From assembly GCA_045542735.1 (NCBI GenBank), contig JAZQLQ010000026.1:248001-312000 (forward strand): DNA of 64,000 nucleotides, written 5' to 3'. Below the pieces are notes generated by a model that was not told the DNA's origin, searched no databases, and saw only the letters and a program-made list of their open reading frames with translations. This DNA is from UBA2882 sp045542735. GTDB taxonomy: Bacteria > Bacillota > Clostridia > Lachnospirales > Lachnospiraceae. Position numbers and translations under genes: made by a program. This document shows positions 25,202-36,300 of the stretch, piece after piece (positions within the stretch are counted from its first letter, which is position 1; every line of letters starts with the position of its first letter).

Positions 25202-25256
25202 TTGACAAGACAAAGATTCTATATTAGAATCTGCTTGTGGTTAGAACTTACTAACC
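25202..25256 (+). promoter_or_regulatory. feo promoter with two palindromes
   Basis: TTGACA (25202-25207) and TAGAAT (25225-25230) are spaced by 17 bases. The -10 lies inside a perfect palindrome AGATTCTATATTAGAATCT (25214-25232). A second one, GTTAGAACTTACTAAC (25240-25255), covers the transcript start. Both are candidate sites for the divergent DtxR-family repressor. Confidence 0.7.
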
Positions 25257-25309
25257 GCATCTAAATGTATATATTTCTCGGATTTAAACAATAGATAAAG
25301 AGGCGTATC

Positions 25310-25522
25310 ATGACATTAAAAGAAGCAACGGTTGGTGTAGAATATATTATCAAAAATATTGAGACTGACGATGAAGAGTTAAATGCATTTTTATTTTCAT
25401 TGGGATGCTACAGTGGTGAGCCTGTTACGGTGATTGCCCACTTAAAAGGCGGATGCACGGTTTCCATCAAAGATGCCCGCTATAATATTGATAATGATTT
25501 AGCGAGTGCTATTTCAATATAA
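25310..25522 (+). CDS. feoA: Ferrous iron transport accessory protein
   Basis: A 70-residue SH3-like protein (VTVIAHLKGGCTVSIKDARY) that partners with FeoB at the membrane. It sits in the feoA-feoB order 90 bases before feoB, under a promoter overlapped by repressor palindromes. Size and position are normal. Confidence 0.9.
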   Translation: MTLKEATVGVEYIIKNIETDDEELNAFLFSLGCYSGEPVTVIAHLKGGCTVSIKDARYNIDNDLASAISI

Positions 25523-25538
25523 ACAACCATATATATAC

Positions 25539-25565
25539 AATAGTGATCAAGAGTCACTATTTTTT
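25539..25565 (+). terminator. Hairpin between feoA and feoB (terminator or attenuator)
   Basis: An 8-bp stem AATAGTGA / TCACTATT with a 7-base loop and a T-run. It lies within the feo locus, so it may reduce read-through into feoB. Confidence 0.7.
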
Positions 25566-25575
25566 ATCACAAACA

Positions 25576-25591
25576 GTTAGTACGTACTAAC
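25576..25591 (+). promoter_or_regulatory. Palindromic operator upstream of feoB
   Basis: GTTAGTACGTACTAAC is a perfect 16-bp palindrome 21 bases before the feoB ATG. It shares GTTAG-N6-CTAAC with the site upstream of feoA at 25240-25255. Confidence 0.65.
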
Positions 25592-25612
25592 GCACGAGCA
25601 GGAGGAAGAATT

Positions 25613-27589
25613 ATGAGAATTGCATTTGCTGGAAACCCCAACAGCGGAAAAACAACGATGTACAATGCCTTAACCGGCCGTAATGAGAAAGTCGGTAACT
25701 GGGCAGGTGTTACAGTGGAAAAAAAAGAAAGTCCTATGAAAAAGGCTTTCTATGATGGAACAGAAGAATTAATCGCGGTAGACTTACCGGGAGCTTATTC
25801 CATGTCACCATTTACATCAGAGGAAAGCATTACAAGTGCTTATATAAAAAATGAAAAATTGGATGTTATCATCAACATTGTGGATGCGACTAACTTAAGC
25901 CGTAGTTTGTTTTTTACAACACAGCTGATGGAACTTGGTGTTCCCATGGTAGTTGCATTGAATAAGAGCGATATCAACGAGAAAAAAGAGACGGAGATTG
26001 ATGTAAAGCTATTATCTGAGAAACTGGGTTGTCCTGTGATTGAAACAGTTTCTACATCCTCTTCCGACAACGGACTGAAGGAACTTGTAAGGAAAGCGGT
26101 GTCTTTGGCAGGAAGCGGGCAGAAAGCCCCTTATGTACAGGAAGATGTTGATTTGCAGGACAAGGCGGCGGTAGAAGCAGCGGACAGAAAACGTTTTGCC
26201 TTCGTAAATGCAATTGTAAAAGATGTGGAAACACGTAAAGTACATACAAACCAGCAGAATAAGCAGGATAAAATGGATGCAATCTTAACAAATAAATGGG
26301 TTGGTATTCCGATTTTTGCGGTTGTAATGTTTTTGGTATTTTACATCTCCCAGTCTACGCTTGGTACATGGATTGCAGACTGGCTGGTAGGCTGGATTGA
26401 GACTTTTCAGGAATGGGTAGCAGGGCTTGCAGCAGATGCAGATCCTTTTGTACATGCATTGTTGGTTGACGGTATCATCGGCGGTGTAGGCGCCGTCGTT
26501 GGCTTCTTACCTTTGGTCATGGTGATGTATTTCTTAATCGCCCTATTGGAAGATTGCGGTTATATGGCCCGCGCAACGGTAGTTCTTGATCCGATTTTTA
26601 AAAAAGTGGGTCTTTCCGGTAAATCCGTTATCCCCATGGTCATCGGTACAGGATGTGCGATTCCCGGCGTTATGGCTTGCCGTACCATCCGTAACGAAAG
26701 AGAGCGTAGAGCAACCGCTATGCTGACACCGTTCATGCCTTGTGGTGCAAAACTCCCTGTTATTGCTTTATTTGCAGGTGCTTTTTTTGCAGATGCCACT
26801 TGGATTGGTCCCGTGATGTATTTTGTGGGCGTCGTGTTAATTTTATTGGGGGCATTGTTGGTAAACAAGGTAACCGGATATAAATTCCGCAAATCCTTTT
26901 TTATCATTGAGTTGCCCGAGTACAAAATTCCCAGCTTTAAGAGAGCTTTTCTTTCCATGTGCTCCCGTGGTAAAGCATATATTATAAAAGCCGGTACCGT
27001 TATCCTGGTATGTAACACCGTTGTACAGATTATGCAGACATTTAACTGGCAGTTACAGGTGGTTGAAGAGGGTATGGAAAGTACATCCATTCTTGCATCC
27101 ATTGCCAATCCTATCTCGGTGATTCTGATACCCGTTGTGGGTGTGGCAGCATGGCAATTGGCGGCAGCAGCAGTTACAGGATTTATCGCAAAAGAAAATG
27201 TAGTAGGTACCTTGGCAGTATGTTATGCCTTGACTGATTTTATAGATACCGAAGAATTAGCCTTGGTAGGCGGAGGAAATGAAGTGGCAACCGTTATGGG
27301 GATTACTAAAGTGGCAGCCCTAGCTTACCTGATGTTTAACTTATATTCTCCTCCCTGCTTTGCGGCGCTGGGAGCCATGAATGCGGAACTACAGGATAAA
27401 AAATGGTTTTGGGGCGGTGTGGCTTTACAGTTAGGCACCGGTTATACCATTGCATTTTTGGTATATCAGTTTGGCACCTTGATTGTGACAGGTTCTCTCG
27501 GAAACGGTTTTGTGGGAGGTCTTATTGCAGTTTTGGTTATGGTGGGTATTTTAGTAGCACTCACCTATAAAAATAAAAGGAGTTGCTAA
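25613..27589 (+). CDS. feoB: Ferrous iron transporter FeoB
   Basis: A 658-residue inner-membrane Fe(II) transporter. The N-terminal G-protein domain has GNPNSGKTT (G1), DLPGAY (G3) and NKSD (G4). Two Gate regions follow, with GCAIPGVMACRTI and related Cys motifs (MPCGAKLPVI) that line the pore, and about 9-10 membrane helices. The extended cytoplasmic helical region of the G domain is on the short side, and the protein is shorter than E. coli FeoB (773). It ends 1 base before a small Cys-rich partner gene, so three feo genes form the operon. Confidence 0.96.
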   Translation: MRIAFAGNPNSGKTTMYNALTGRNEKVGNWAGVTVEKKESPMKKAFYDGTEELIAVDLPGAYSMSPFTSEESITSAYIKNEKLDVIINIVDATNLSRSLFFTTQLMELGVPMVVALNKSDINEKKETEIDVKLLSEKLGCPVIETVSTSSSDNGLKELVRKAVSLAGSGQKAPYVQEDVDLQDKAAVEAADRKRFAFVNAIVKDVETRKVHTNQQNKQDKMDAILTNKWVGIPIFAVVMFLVFYISQSTLGTWIADWLVGWIETFQEWVAGLAADADPFVHALLVDGIIGGVGAVVGFLPLVMVMYFLIALLEDCGYMARATVVLDPIFKKVGLSGKSVIPMVIGTGCAIPGVMACRTIRNERERRATAMLTPFMPCGAKLPVIALFAGAFFADATWIGPVMYFVGVVLILLGALLVNKVTGYKFRKSFFIIELPEYKIPSFKRAFLSMCSRGKAYIIKAGTVILVCNTVVQIMQTFNWQLQVVEEGMESTSILASIANPISVILIPVVGVAAWQLAAAAVTGFIAKENVVGTLAVCYALTDFIDTEELALVGGGNEVATVMGITKVAALAYLMFNLYSPPCFAALGAMNAELQDKKWFWGGVALQLGTGYTIAFLVYQFGTLIVTGSLGNGFVGGLIAVLVMVGILVALTYKNKRSC

Positions 27590-27590
27590 T

Positions 27591-27737
27591 ATGGCAGATT
27601 TGATTGTTGTAGGAATTGTATTAGTTATCGTAGGTGTTGCAATTGCTTACATCGTAAAAGAAAAGAAAAAAGGTGTGAAATGTATCGGCTGTCCTGCGGC
27701 AGGACAATGTTCGGGAAAATGCCATAATCCACAATAA
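27591..27737 (+). CDS. FeoB-associated Cys-rich membrane protein
   Basis: A 48-residue protein. One N-terminal membrane helix (LIVVGIVLVIVGVAIAYIV) is followed by a Lys-rich stretch and the tail CIGCPAAGQCSGKCH, four cysteines and a His. It matches the FeoB_associated family (PF12669), thought to help FeoB handle Fe(II). It is too short for most gene finders. The ATG is one base after the feoB stop, with AAAAGGAGTTGC as ribosome site inside feoB. Confidence 0.85.
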   Translation: MADLIVVGIVLVIVGVAIAYIVKEKKKGVKCIGCPAAGQCSGKCHNPQ

Positions 27738-27739
27738 AG

Positions 27740-27773
27740 AAGAGCTTGCGTTTCTTGGTAAACGCAAGCTCTT
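27740..27773. terminator. Bidirectional rho-independent terminator
   Basis: A perfect 14-bp stem AAGAGCTTGCGTTT / AAACGCAAGCTCTT with a 6-base loop. It closes the feo operon and, on the other strand, the GH5 gene. Confidence 0.9.
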
Positions 27774-27796
27774 TCTGTATAAAGGGGTAAGGAATA

Positions 27797-28816
27797 TTAT
27801 TTGCACCAAAGTGCCAATAAATCATCTTTAATGGAAGCATAATGCTCTTCGGTCAGACCAAAATCCATTTCTTTATAAGTCCATACCGCACAACCGATGT
27901 TATACTTTCTGAACACTTTATCCACATCGGTAAACCATCTTAAGGTATCTTCTACAGGAGCCTGATTGATGACACCAAACTCACCACAGTATAAACCTAC
28001 ACCGGCTTTTTTTGCAGCATCAATGGCTTCTTCAACCATTTCTGTGATAAACTCTTCGCCCATAAGCTTGGATGCAGCATTGGTGACAACCTCGCCTTGA
28101 CCGCCTAAAGATTTGGAACCTTCATTGTAGTACTCCATGGACTCGGGATAGTATGTTGTCCGGTTGGGATCCATAGTGGGAACCCAGTATGCTTTCTGGT
28201 GAGTAAATAACAAAGGTTCATAAAAATGGAAAGTGAAGATAATGTTTTCATCCTGAGGGATATCCAATAATTTCAATGTTTTTACACTGTTCCACTGAAT
28301 ACCGCCGTAGATGATGGGCGCGGTGGGTGCAACCTTACGGATTTCACCAACCGTACGTTTAATTAACTGATTCCATGCATCAGCATTATCTCTTTCTACT
28401 ACTTCATTTAAAAGCTCAAATGCTACATGCTCATAGGAAGAGAAACGTTTTACGATACGGGTCCAAAGATCAACAAAACGGGTCTGCAATGCTTCGGAAG
28501 CAAATAAGTTGTTTTTCTCTGCATTACCCGCATCATTAAAATCATAGCCATATGCCTTGTGCAAATCCAAGATCGCATCAATGCCGTATTCTTTACACCA
28601 ATCAAGGACTTCTGCGATTCGTTCATAACCACGTTCGATAACAGCACCGTCAACAGTTTCTAAGACTTCATAATCCACAGGGATACGCACATGGTCAAAT
28701 CCCCATCCTGCAATCTGCTCAATATCAGATTTTACTATAAAAGAATCATAATGTGCTTCTTCGTGACAACACTGTGATAAGTAACCGCCTAAGTTAATAC
28801 CTCTGTTTAATTTCAT
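27797..28816 (-). CDS. Glycoside hydrolase family 5 enzyme (endoglucanase-like)
   Basis: A 339-residue GH5 TIM barrel. Landmarks are RGINLGGYLSQ at the start, HVRIPVDYEVLE, FELLNEVVERD with the acid/base Glu, HFYEPLLFTHQ, and YCGEFGVI with the nucleophile Glu. There is no signal peptide, so the enzyme acts in the cytosol, probably on imported oligosaccharides. The start at 28816 is chosen because GGAGGTTACACAT precedes it. It is divergent from an AraC-family regulator at 28966, likely its activator. The exact beta-glucan substrate is unknown. Confidence 0.9.
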   Translation of the reverse strand: MKLNRGINLGGYLSQCCHEEAHYDSFIVKSDIEQIAGWGFDHVRIPVDYEVLETVDGAVIERGYERIAEVLDWCKEYGIDAILDLHKAYGYDFNDAGNAEKNNLFASEALQTRFVDLWTRIVKRFSSYEHVAFELLNEVVERDNADAWNQLIKRTVGEIRKVAPTAPIIYGGIQWNSVKTLKLLDIPQDENIIFTFHFYEPLLFTHQKAYWVPTMDPNRTTYYPESMEYYNEGSKSLGGQGEVVTNAASKLMGEEFITEMVEEAIDAAKKAGVGLYCGEFGVINQAPVEDTLRWFTDVDKVFRKYNIGCAVWTYKEMDFGLTEEHYASIKDDLLALWCK

Positions 28817-28965
28817 ATGTGTAACCTCCATCCATATAAGTTGTTTGTGTAGCTTTAGTTTATTCTATCCCTACACTTAAAACTATCGTTTTTGTTTCTT
28901 TTTTATAAGAATCATGATACAATGTAATAACTATAAAAAATATTTCAAAAGAGCAGGGAACGAGA

Positions 28966-29709
28966 ATGGGTAAAATTGACAGTCCACAGCTGTATCGCGA
29001 GTTTTTACATAGGGAAGAGGAAGAAGCAAGAGCGCCTTACATGCCGGAATTGGACTTTTACAGTGCGATAAAAAACGGAGACATGGACAAAGTGATGTAT
29101 TATTGCAAAGAGCCTTTGGATCAAAAAGAAGGTTTGGGCATATTGTCGGAGAGTGTGTTGCAAAATATAAAGTATCACTTTGTGATTACCGCAGCCATGA
29201 TTACCAGATATTGCATTGAGGGTGGCATGGATTTTGCGGCCGCATACAATCTCAGTGATTACTATATTATGAAAGCAGATAAATGTCTGACAGTCCGGGA
29301 AGTTTCTGGTTTAAACACAAAAATGTGCATGGATTATACCAAAAAGATGCAGATGCAAAGAAAGCAAAAGATTTTTTCCAGACATGTATCGGAATGTGTG
29401 GATTATATTTATGACCATTTGCATACCAGGATTACGGTCCGTGTTTTGGCAGAGCATGTGCAGCTTTCCCAAGCTTATTTATCCCGTGTCTTTAAACAGG
29501 AGATGGGGATGTCAATCAGTGAATATATCCAATTTAAAAAGTTGGAGACGGCAAAACGCATGCTGTCTTATTCGGACTATTCTGTTGCAGAGATTGCGGC
29601 TATTCTGGCATTTCCCAGCCATAGCTACTTTACCGAAGTGTTTCATAAGAGCGAGGGTATGACACCGTTGAAATACCGTGCCATATATTATCGCAGATTA
29701 GAGTTGTAA
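28966..29709 (+). CDS. AraC-family transcriptional regulator
   Basis: A 247-residue regulator. The C-terminal 100 residues hold two helix-turn-helix motifs: RVLAEHVQLSQAYLSRVFKQ and VAEIAAILAFPSHSYFTEVF, followed by GMTPLKYR. The N-terminal 140 residues are helical, not a cupin, and resemble the sensing domain of GH-linked AraC regulators in Lachnospiraceae. It is divergent from the GH5 gene and probably controls it. Confidence 0.88.
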   Translation: MGKIDSPQLYREFLHREEEEARAPYMPELDFYSAIKNGDMDKVMYYCKEPLDQKEGLGILSESVLQNIKYHFVITAAMITRYCIEGGMDFAAAYNLSDYYIMKADKCLTVREVSGLNTKMCMDYTKKMQMQRKQKIFSRHVSECVDYIYDHLHTRITVRVLAEHVQLSQAYLSRVFKQEMGMSISEYIQFKKLETAKRMLSYSDYSVAEIAAILAFPSHSYFTEVFHKSEGMTPLKYRAIYYRRLEL

Positions 29710-29763
29710 AAGTTGAAATACAAATAAAAACAATAAATAGCAACAAAATATCCCCTCAAAGTG

Positions 29764-29804
29764 TTTACACCAACAAAAAACGGGTTTATAATGAACCTGT
29801 TTTT
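29764..29804 (+). promoter_or_regulatory. Promoter of the RHS operon overlapping a hairpin
   Basis: TTTACA (29764-29769) and TATAAT (29787-29792) are spaced by 17 bases. An inverted repeat, AAAACGGGTT / AACCTGTTTT (29777-29803), frames the -10 and ends in TTTT, so it could also terminate the upstream AraC transcript. The leader to the ATG at 29857 is about 60 bases. Confidence 0.55.
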
Positions 29805-29856
29805 GACATTACCATATGGATTATTGTGTAAATATACAAAAAAGGGAGATATACAA

Positions 29857-30309
29857 ATGAAAAAGGGAATGTTTATCTATGCCATTTTTGCGGTTGGCCT
29901 GATCCTCATAACCGGTCTTCTTGCCATGGCTCTTGGCATTTTTGGTCTTTTTTCGCAAGAAACAAATCAATACATAATAGAAACCATCAGCGGCTTTTGG
30001 GGAGCGGCTTTTTTTACGTGTCTTCTTACACGCCTTAAAACCAGACAGTGGGAAAAGGCCTGGGAAAAATCAAGATATCTGCACCTGTCTGTTATGGCGT
30101 CTCTGTTTTTCCTATGCCGTTTAGGAAACCGCCTGATGCTTGGGATTTTCCTAAAACAGGACATGTCCGGTATGGGCTATACCATATCCGTCCTGATAGA
30201 CATTGCCCTTATGGTGGGGGTATATTTCTGCCTGCCAAAATCAGACAGCGAAACAACCGGTCAAAAAGAGGAAACAGCAGTGGGACAAGCAGCAGGAGAG
30301 GAGCAGTAA
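29857..30309 (+). CDS. Small membrane protein upstream of the RHS gene
   Basis: A 150-residue protein with four predicted membrane helices (about 5-30, 42-60, 70-95 and 105-125) and a hydrophilic Gln/Glu/Gly-rich tail. The start follows AAAGGGAGATATACAA. I do not recognise the family. Its stop is 4 bases before the start of the RHS gene, so the two are almost certainly cotranscribed. It may help export or anchor the RHS protein, but that is context-based inference. Confidence 0.6.
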   Translation: MKKGMFIYAIFAVGLILITGLLAMALGIFGLFSQETNQYIIETISGFWGAAFFTCLLTRLKTRQWEKAWEKSRYLHLSVMASLFFLCRLGNRLMLGIFLKQDMSGMGYTISVLIDIALMVGVYFCLPKSDSETTGQKEETAVGQAAGEEQ

Positions 30310-30313
30310 GGAT

Positions 30314-33300
30314 ATGAAACATGAAATAAAAACATACGCCGGATACCAAAAGAAAACCTTTGTAAAAAGAGTCCTTTCCTTAACCCTTGCCATTACCCTG
30401 TTTGTGACATGGGAAATCCCTGTCCTGGCAGAAAGTGTCACAGACCTCCATACCCGCAGACAGGCAGAATCCTTAGCTGAAGAATCCATGAAAGAAAAAG
30501 CAGAAACGCAAGCAGCCATTTTTGCAGAAAAAGAAGGGATGACTCTGTCCGGAAATGGGATGGAAACAACCGGAAACGGTGTGGTTGACAGCATAGAACC
30601 GGAAATTAAAGTGGATATTTCCGATACCGATGCCCTCCGCCAGCCCGACATTTCCTACGAAGATAACCCGGATGTATTCTATGGGGAACCGGTGGATATC
30701 GGGAAAAACTACCGCACCTACCGCCTTCCCGACGGAACCTACAAAACCATCTTTACCACCTATGAAAACACCTTTGAAGAAAACGGTGTGGAACAGGTCA
30801 TTGACAACACCCTCATAGAAACCACCGATGCCACGGGGGAAGCCTATACCAACAAAGCAAACCTTGTGGATATCACCCTTCCTGCCGGAAGCAATGAAGA
30901 AACACAAATGACCGTGGCAACCGAAGAAATCGAAGCTGTCATGACCCCGGTGGATGGAAACTACGGAAAAGAAAGCGTATCCGAAAATGCCATCCGCTAT
31001 AACGACGTCTATGAAAATATCGATATCCAGTATACCATCCAGCCAAACGGTATGAAGCAGGATATCATCTTAACTGCACCCCAGGAGAAACACACCTTTA
31101 CCTACCGTTTAGATAAAGACGGTGTGGTGGCAGTGAAAAAAGAAGGTGTCATTTACCTGTATGAAGCTGCACAAACCGATGCTTTTTCTGTCAGCAATAA
31201 CGGGATAGTCAGTGCTAATACCATCCCGGAAGGCACCATGCCAAAACTTATGATATCAGCCCCCTGCATGGTGGATGCAGCCGGGGCTTCTTCTGATTCT
31301 GTAAACCTTTCCTTAAAAGAGGAAGCGGATGCTTACCTCATTACCCTCACAGCCGATAAAGAGTGGCTTACGGATGAAACACGTATCTATCCCATTAAGA
31401 TTGATCCAACCACCAACCTTCCGGCCAGTGGAAAAATCACAAACTATACCATCTCAAGCGGCAGAAATGCCATGGGAGGGGAACAGGTAAGCCATGCCGG
31501 ATTTTTTTCTGACATCGGAAAAGCCAGAAGCTATACCATCACAGACCTCTTTTATGAATCCCTTGCCTTTCCCTATGAAAAGGGTGTGGATGTTATATCT
31601 GCCAAGTTTAACATCTATCAGCTTAATGATGCCACGGGCTTTACCCTTGGCTGTTACCGTTTGGAAACAGCACTTCCCTCCCAAAACCAGACATGGAGTG
31701 CGGCGGTAGCAATCAACCGTCACATCGCAGGGGAAAACTGTATCAGCAATGCGAAAAACGGCTGGCATACCTTTGATGTAAGAGACTCCGTCAGTGGCTG
31801 GATCCGCTCCATCTATAAGTGCCATGGTCTGGTCATTATCGCATCCGATGAAGAAAGTACGGGAGCCATGTTTGCCACGGAAAACTATGGCGATGCATCC
31901 AAAACCCCCACCCTGGAAATCATCTGGGAGCCGGCAGGGGATGTATACCTGGATTATCCCTTAAGTAATACCACCGTAAACTTACGTCCCATGATGCTTA
32001 CCACCACAGCGGGAAAGATGCAGTGCTACGGTGTGTTTGCAGACGGTATTGCCACACCGGGAAGCATCCTTTCTTACGAATTATCCGATGCATCCAAAGG
32101 CTATGCAGGAGTGTTAGCTGTCAGTAACGAAAAAATCTATCCGGACAGCTCTTCCTTCCAGTCGGTTTTCCCCACGGGGACATTAAAATATAAAGATGCC
32201 AAATCCAACTGGCAGACCATAAACCCCTTTACCGAGTTTGAGTACAACACCGTTTATACCATAGGTGCAAGGGCCAGGAAGGATAGCCAGGCAGGTAATC
32301 TTGCAACAAGTGATGAATTCCTAATCTACCGAATCACCCGGTACGATACCATGACAAAGATAGCCGATTACTATGGTGTTCCGTTGTCGACTTTACTTTT
32401 CGATAACAAGGCCGCGGATACTCTTTTAGTGGAAAATAACACCCTCTTTATCCGTAATCCACAGAGGAATAAAAATACTCCTTACCAGCCGGCAGACTTA
32501 ACGGATGCAGAAAAAGCAAAAATTGACAGCGCTCTTTTGGGCCGTGCCCTACACTGTGAATACGGCTTTGAACCCATCAACCTAAATACCGGTAACTTTT
32601 ACCTCTCGCAGGAAGACTTTGCTTATACCGATGCCTTGGGAACCTTTGCCTTACAGCGGTCTTATAACAGTAAAAATGCAGGAAGGCTGGGACTCTTTGG
32701 CCGTGGTTTTACCGGATTCTTGGATGAAAGCATCAGTAAGTTAGCGGATGGTACCCTTGTTTACAACAGAGAGGATGGAAGCAGTTTTTACTTTGCGCCG
32801 GGAGAAAACGGCACCTTTATCACACCGGAAGGCTATCAGCTGACGCTGACTGCCGTAAAAACAGGAACTGCCAGTGCCGAGTTTTCAAACGGCACACAGA
32901 GTTACCCCATTTACCGCTATGACATACAAAGGGAAGATCACAGCACCGTTTCCTTTGATGCAAAAGGAAACCTCATCCAGTTAAAAGCAGAAAACGGAGC
33001 CATTACCACCATTAACAGAAACAGCAAAGGAACCATTACCGGTATTACAAGGGAAGGCATTACCATGGCTGTTACCATGAATGCGGATGGCCGTATTGCC
33101 TCTGTAACCATGCCCACAGGGGGCGTTTATACTTACAGTTATGATCAAAACCACAACTTAACAAAAGTCACAGACCCCTTAGGAAACTACAAACGCTTTG
33201 TTTATGATGGTAACCACCGCATGATGTCCTGGTATGACGAAAAAGGAACAAGAATTGTAGAAAATACTTACGATTCCGAAGGCCGCGTTATCAGACAGCT

Positions 33301-36300
33301 AAACGAAACCGGTGGAACGATTACCCTGGTTTACGAAGAAGGAAAAACCACCACCACCGATGCGGAAGACAACACCACCGTTTATGAGTTTGACGATGCT
33401 TACCGTACCACAGCCATTTACTATCCCGATGGAACGACAGAAACCAAGGCATACACCGGAAATCTTTTAACCTCAGAAACTGATAGAAGTGGTGTGGTAA
33501 CCAATTTTACCTATGACGAAAAAGGCAACATCACCAAAAAAAGTGTAAACGGCATCACCACCATCTTTGCCTACAACGAAGCAGGAAAACTGATAGAAAC
33601 TATCAGTCCTTTAGGTAACGTTACAACCGCTTCTTATGACAATAAGGGTAACCTTCTTTCCGTAACAGAAGGAGCTGTTACAGACAACAGTGAAATAGCA
33701 GAAGCTAACACAAGCACAATCACTTATACTTACGATTCCAGAAGCCGTCTCCTAACGGAGACCGACGGAAACGGCACCGTGACCTCCTATACCTATCAGG
33801 GCAATTACCCCGTGGAAACAAAGGTGGATGGAAAAACCATACAGAAAGTAACCTATGATGCCTGTGGAAATATCAAAACCTTAACCGATGGAAACGGAAA
33901 CACCACCACTTACAATTATGATAAAAAAGGACAACTGTTATCCGTGGCTTACCCGGAAGGCGGCATCACCTATTCCTACGATAAAAAGGGACTGGTTCAA
34001 ACCGTGGCCGATGTCTATGGAAATACCACTGCCTACACCTATAACGGGCAGAGTGATATCATATCCGTCACTGACAGTCTGGGAAACACCTATCATTATA
34101 CCTATGACCAGAACGGCAACCGCTTAAGTGAAACAGATCCCAAGGGAAATGTAACGGCTTACCGTTACGATTCCATGAACCGCCTCATAGAGAAAACCGA
34201 TGCATTGGGGAATGTTACAACCTATACTTATAACGGCATGGATGAAATCACATCCGTTGTAGATCCAAAAGGACATACCATAACCATAGAGTATGACCCT
34301 GTGTTCATGGTGCCTGTAAAAGAAGTGGATGCAAAGGGTGCGGAAACCCTTTATACCTACGATAACGAAGGGAATCTGACATCGGTTACCAAAGACGGAA
34401 TCACGCAGGCTTCTTACATGTATGATTCCAAAGGTCAGTTAACAAGCGCCACCTATGCCAACGGGTTAGCGGAAACTTACGGTTATGACAACGCCGGAAA
34501 TGCCATTTCCATGACAGACAGCAATGGAAGGGTAACGGTAAATACTTATGATAACCGTGGAAATCTCATAACGGCTACTACGGCAGACAATGCCACCACA
34601 ACCTATGGTTATGACCTTGCAGGAAACCTGATAACAATCACAGACCCTGAAGGAAATGAAACTACGTTTACCTACGATGGCAACGGAAACCTTTTAAGTG
34701 AAACCGACGGGGAAGGCAATACCACCACATACCGTTATGACTTAAATAACCGGTTAACCCAAACCACCTTTGCAGACGGAACCGGTGAAACTTACATCTA
34801 TGATTCGGTCGGAAACATGACCGGTTCTGCCGATGGCAGGAATTACTTAACCACTTACCGTTATGATCAGAACGGAAACCTTGTTACAATCACAGACCCT
34901 CTGGGCAATGCCACAGAGGTTACTTTTGATGCATTAAATCGCATGGAACGTATCAAAGATGCCAATGGCAATACCACAACCTACGGTTATGACTGCCTTG
35001 GTAACTTAACCAGTGAAACCGACGTATCCGGCAACAGCATCACCTACATGTATGACCCCAACGGGAACCTGACAGGCCTTACCGATAAAAACGGAAATAA
35101 AACCTCTTATGGTTACGATTCCTTTAACCGCTTAATGAAAGAAACCGATGCGTTGGGAAATGAGACTTCTTACGGTTATGATGTTATGGGGAATCTTACC
35201 TCCCAAACCGATGCTAAGGGCGTAACCACCACCTATACCTACGACCTTTACGGAAATCTTTTAACAGAAACCAATGGAAAAGGAAATAAAACAGAGTATA
35301 CTTATAGTATTGGAGACAGACTGACGGTTATAAAGGATGCCTGTGGGGGAAGCACGACTCTTTCCTATGACAAAAACGGAAATGTAATAGAAATCACAGA
35401 CCCTAAAGGTAATACCACAGCCTACACTTATGACAAATCCGGCAGAATCATCGAAGAGACTGTCCCGGATGGCGGAAAGCAGAGTTTTACCTATGACCCT
35501 GTGGGAAGACTGTTAACAGAAACCGATGCTTTAGGAAGAAGTCTGTCCTATGGTTACGATGCAAAGGGTAACCTTACCACACAAACGGATGCTGATGGAA
35601 ATGTTACCACTTACAGCTATGACCCGAACGGGAACCTTATTAAAATCACCCATCCAAACGGTGATAGGGAACTTTTTGCCTATGACCCCGTGGGGAACCT
35701 CACCCATGAAAAACAGGGAGAAGAAAATCTTACGGAATACAGCTATGATTCCTTAAACCGCTTAAACCGTGTAACGGATGCCCTGGGTAATACTACTTCT
35801 TACGGTTATGACAAAAACGGGAACCTGGTCAGCGAGTTGGCGCCGGATAGCAGTGAAACCACCTATACCTATGATTCCTTAAACCGTTTAACCAAGCAAA
35901 CCCTGCCAAACGACGGGACCTACGCTTATGTTTATGATGCGGTGGGAAATCTTACAAAAACCACAGGCCCTACGGGCATCACGGCTTCTTACGGCTATGA
36001 CAGCCTTGGAAACGTGGTAAAGACCACGGACGGGGAAGGCAATACCACCACTTACGGTTATGACGCCCTTTCCCGTGTCACCACCATAACCGATGCATTG
36101 GGTGGAAAAACAGCTTACAGCTATGATAAAAACAGCAATGTCACTGCCATTACCTACGCCGACGGTTCCACGTACCGTTACAGTTATGATAACAATGACC
36201 GCTTATTAAGTACCACAGACCCGGCAGGCCTTCAGAGCCAAAACCGCTATGATAAAACCGGACAGCTCCTGGCAGTAACGGAAGGAAGTGAAACAGCCGT

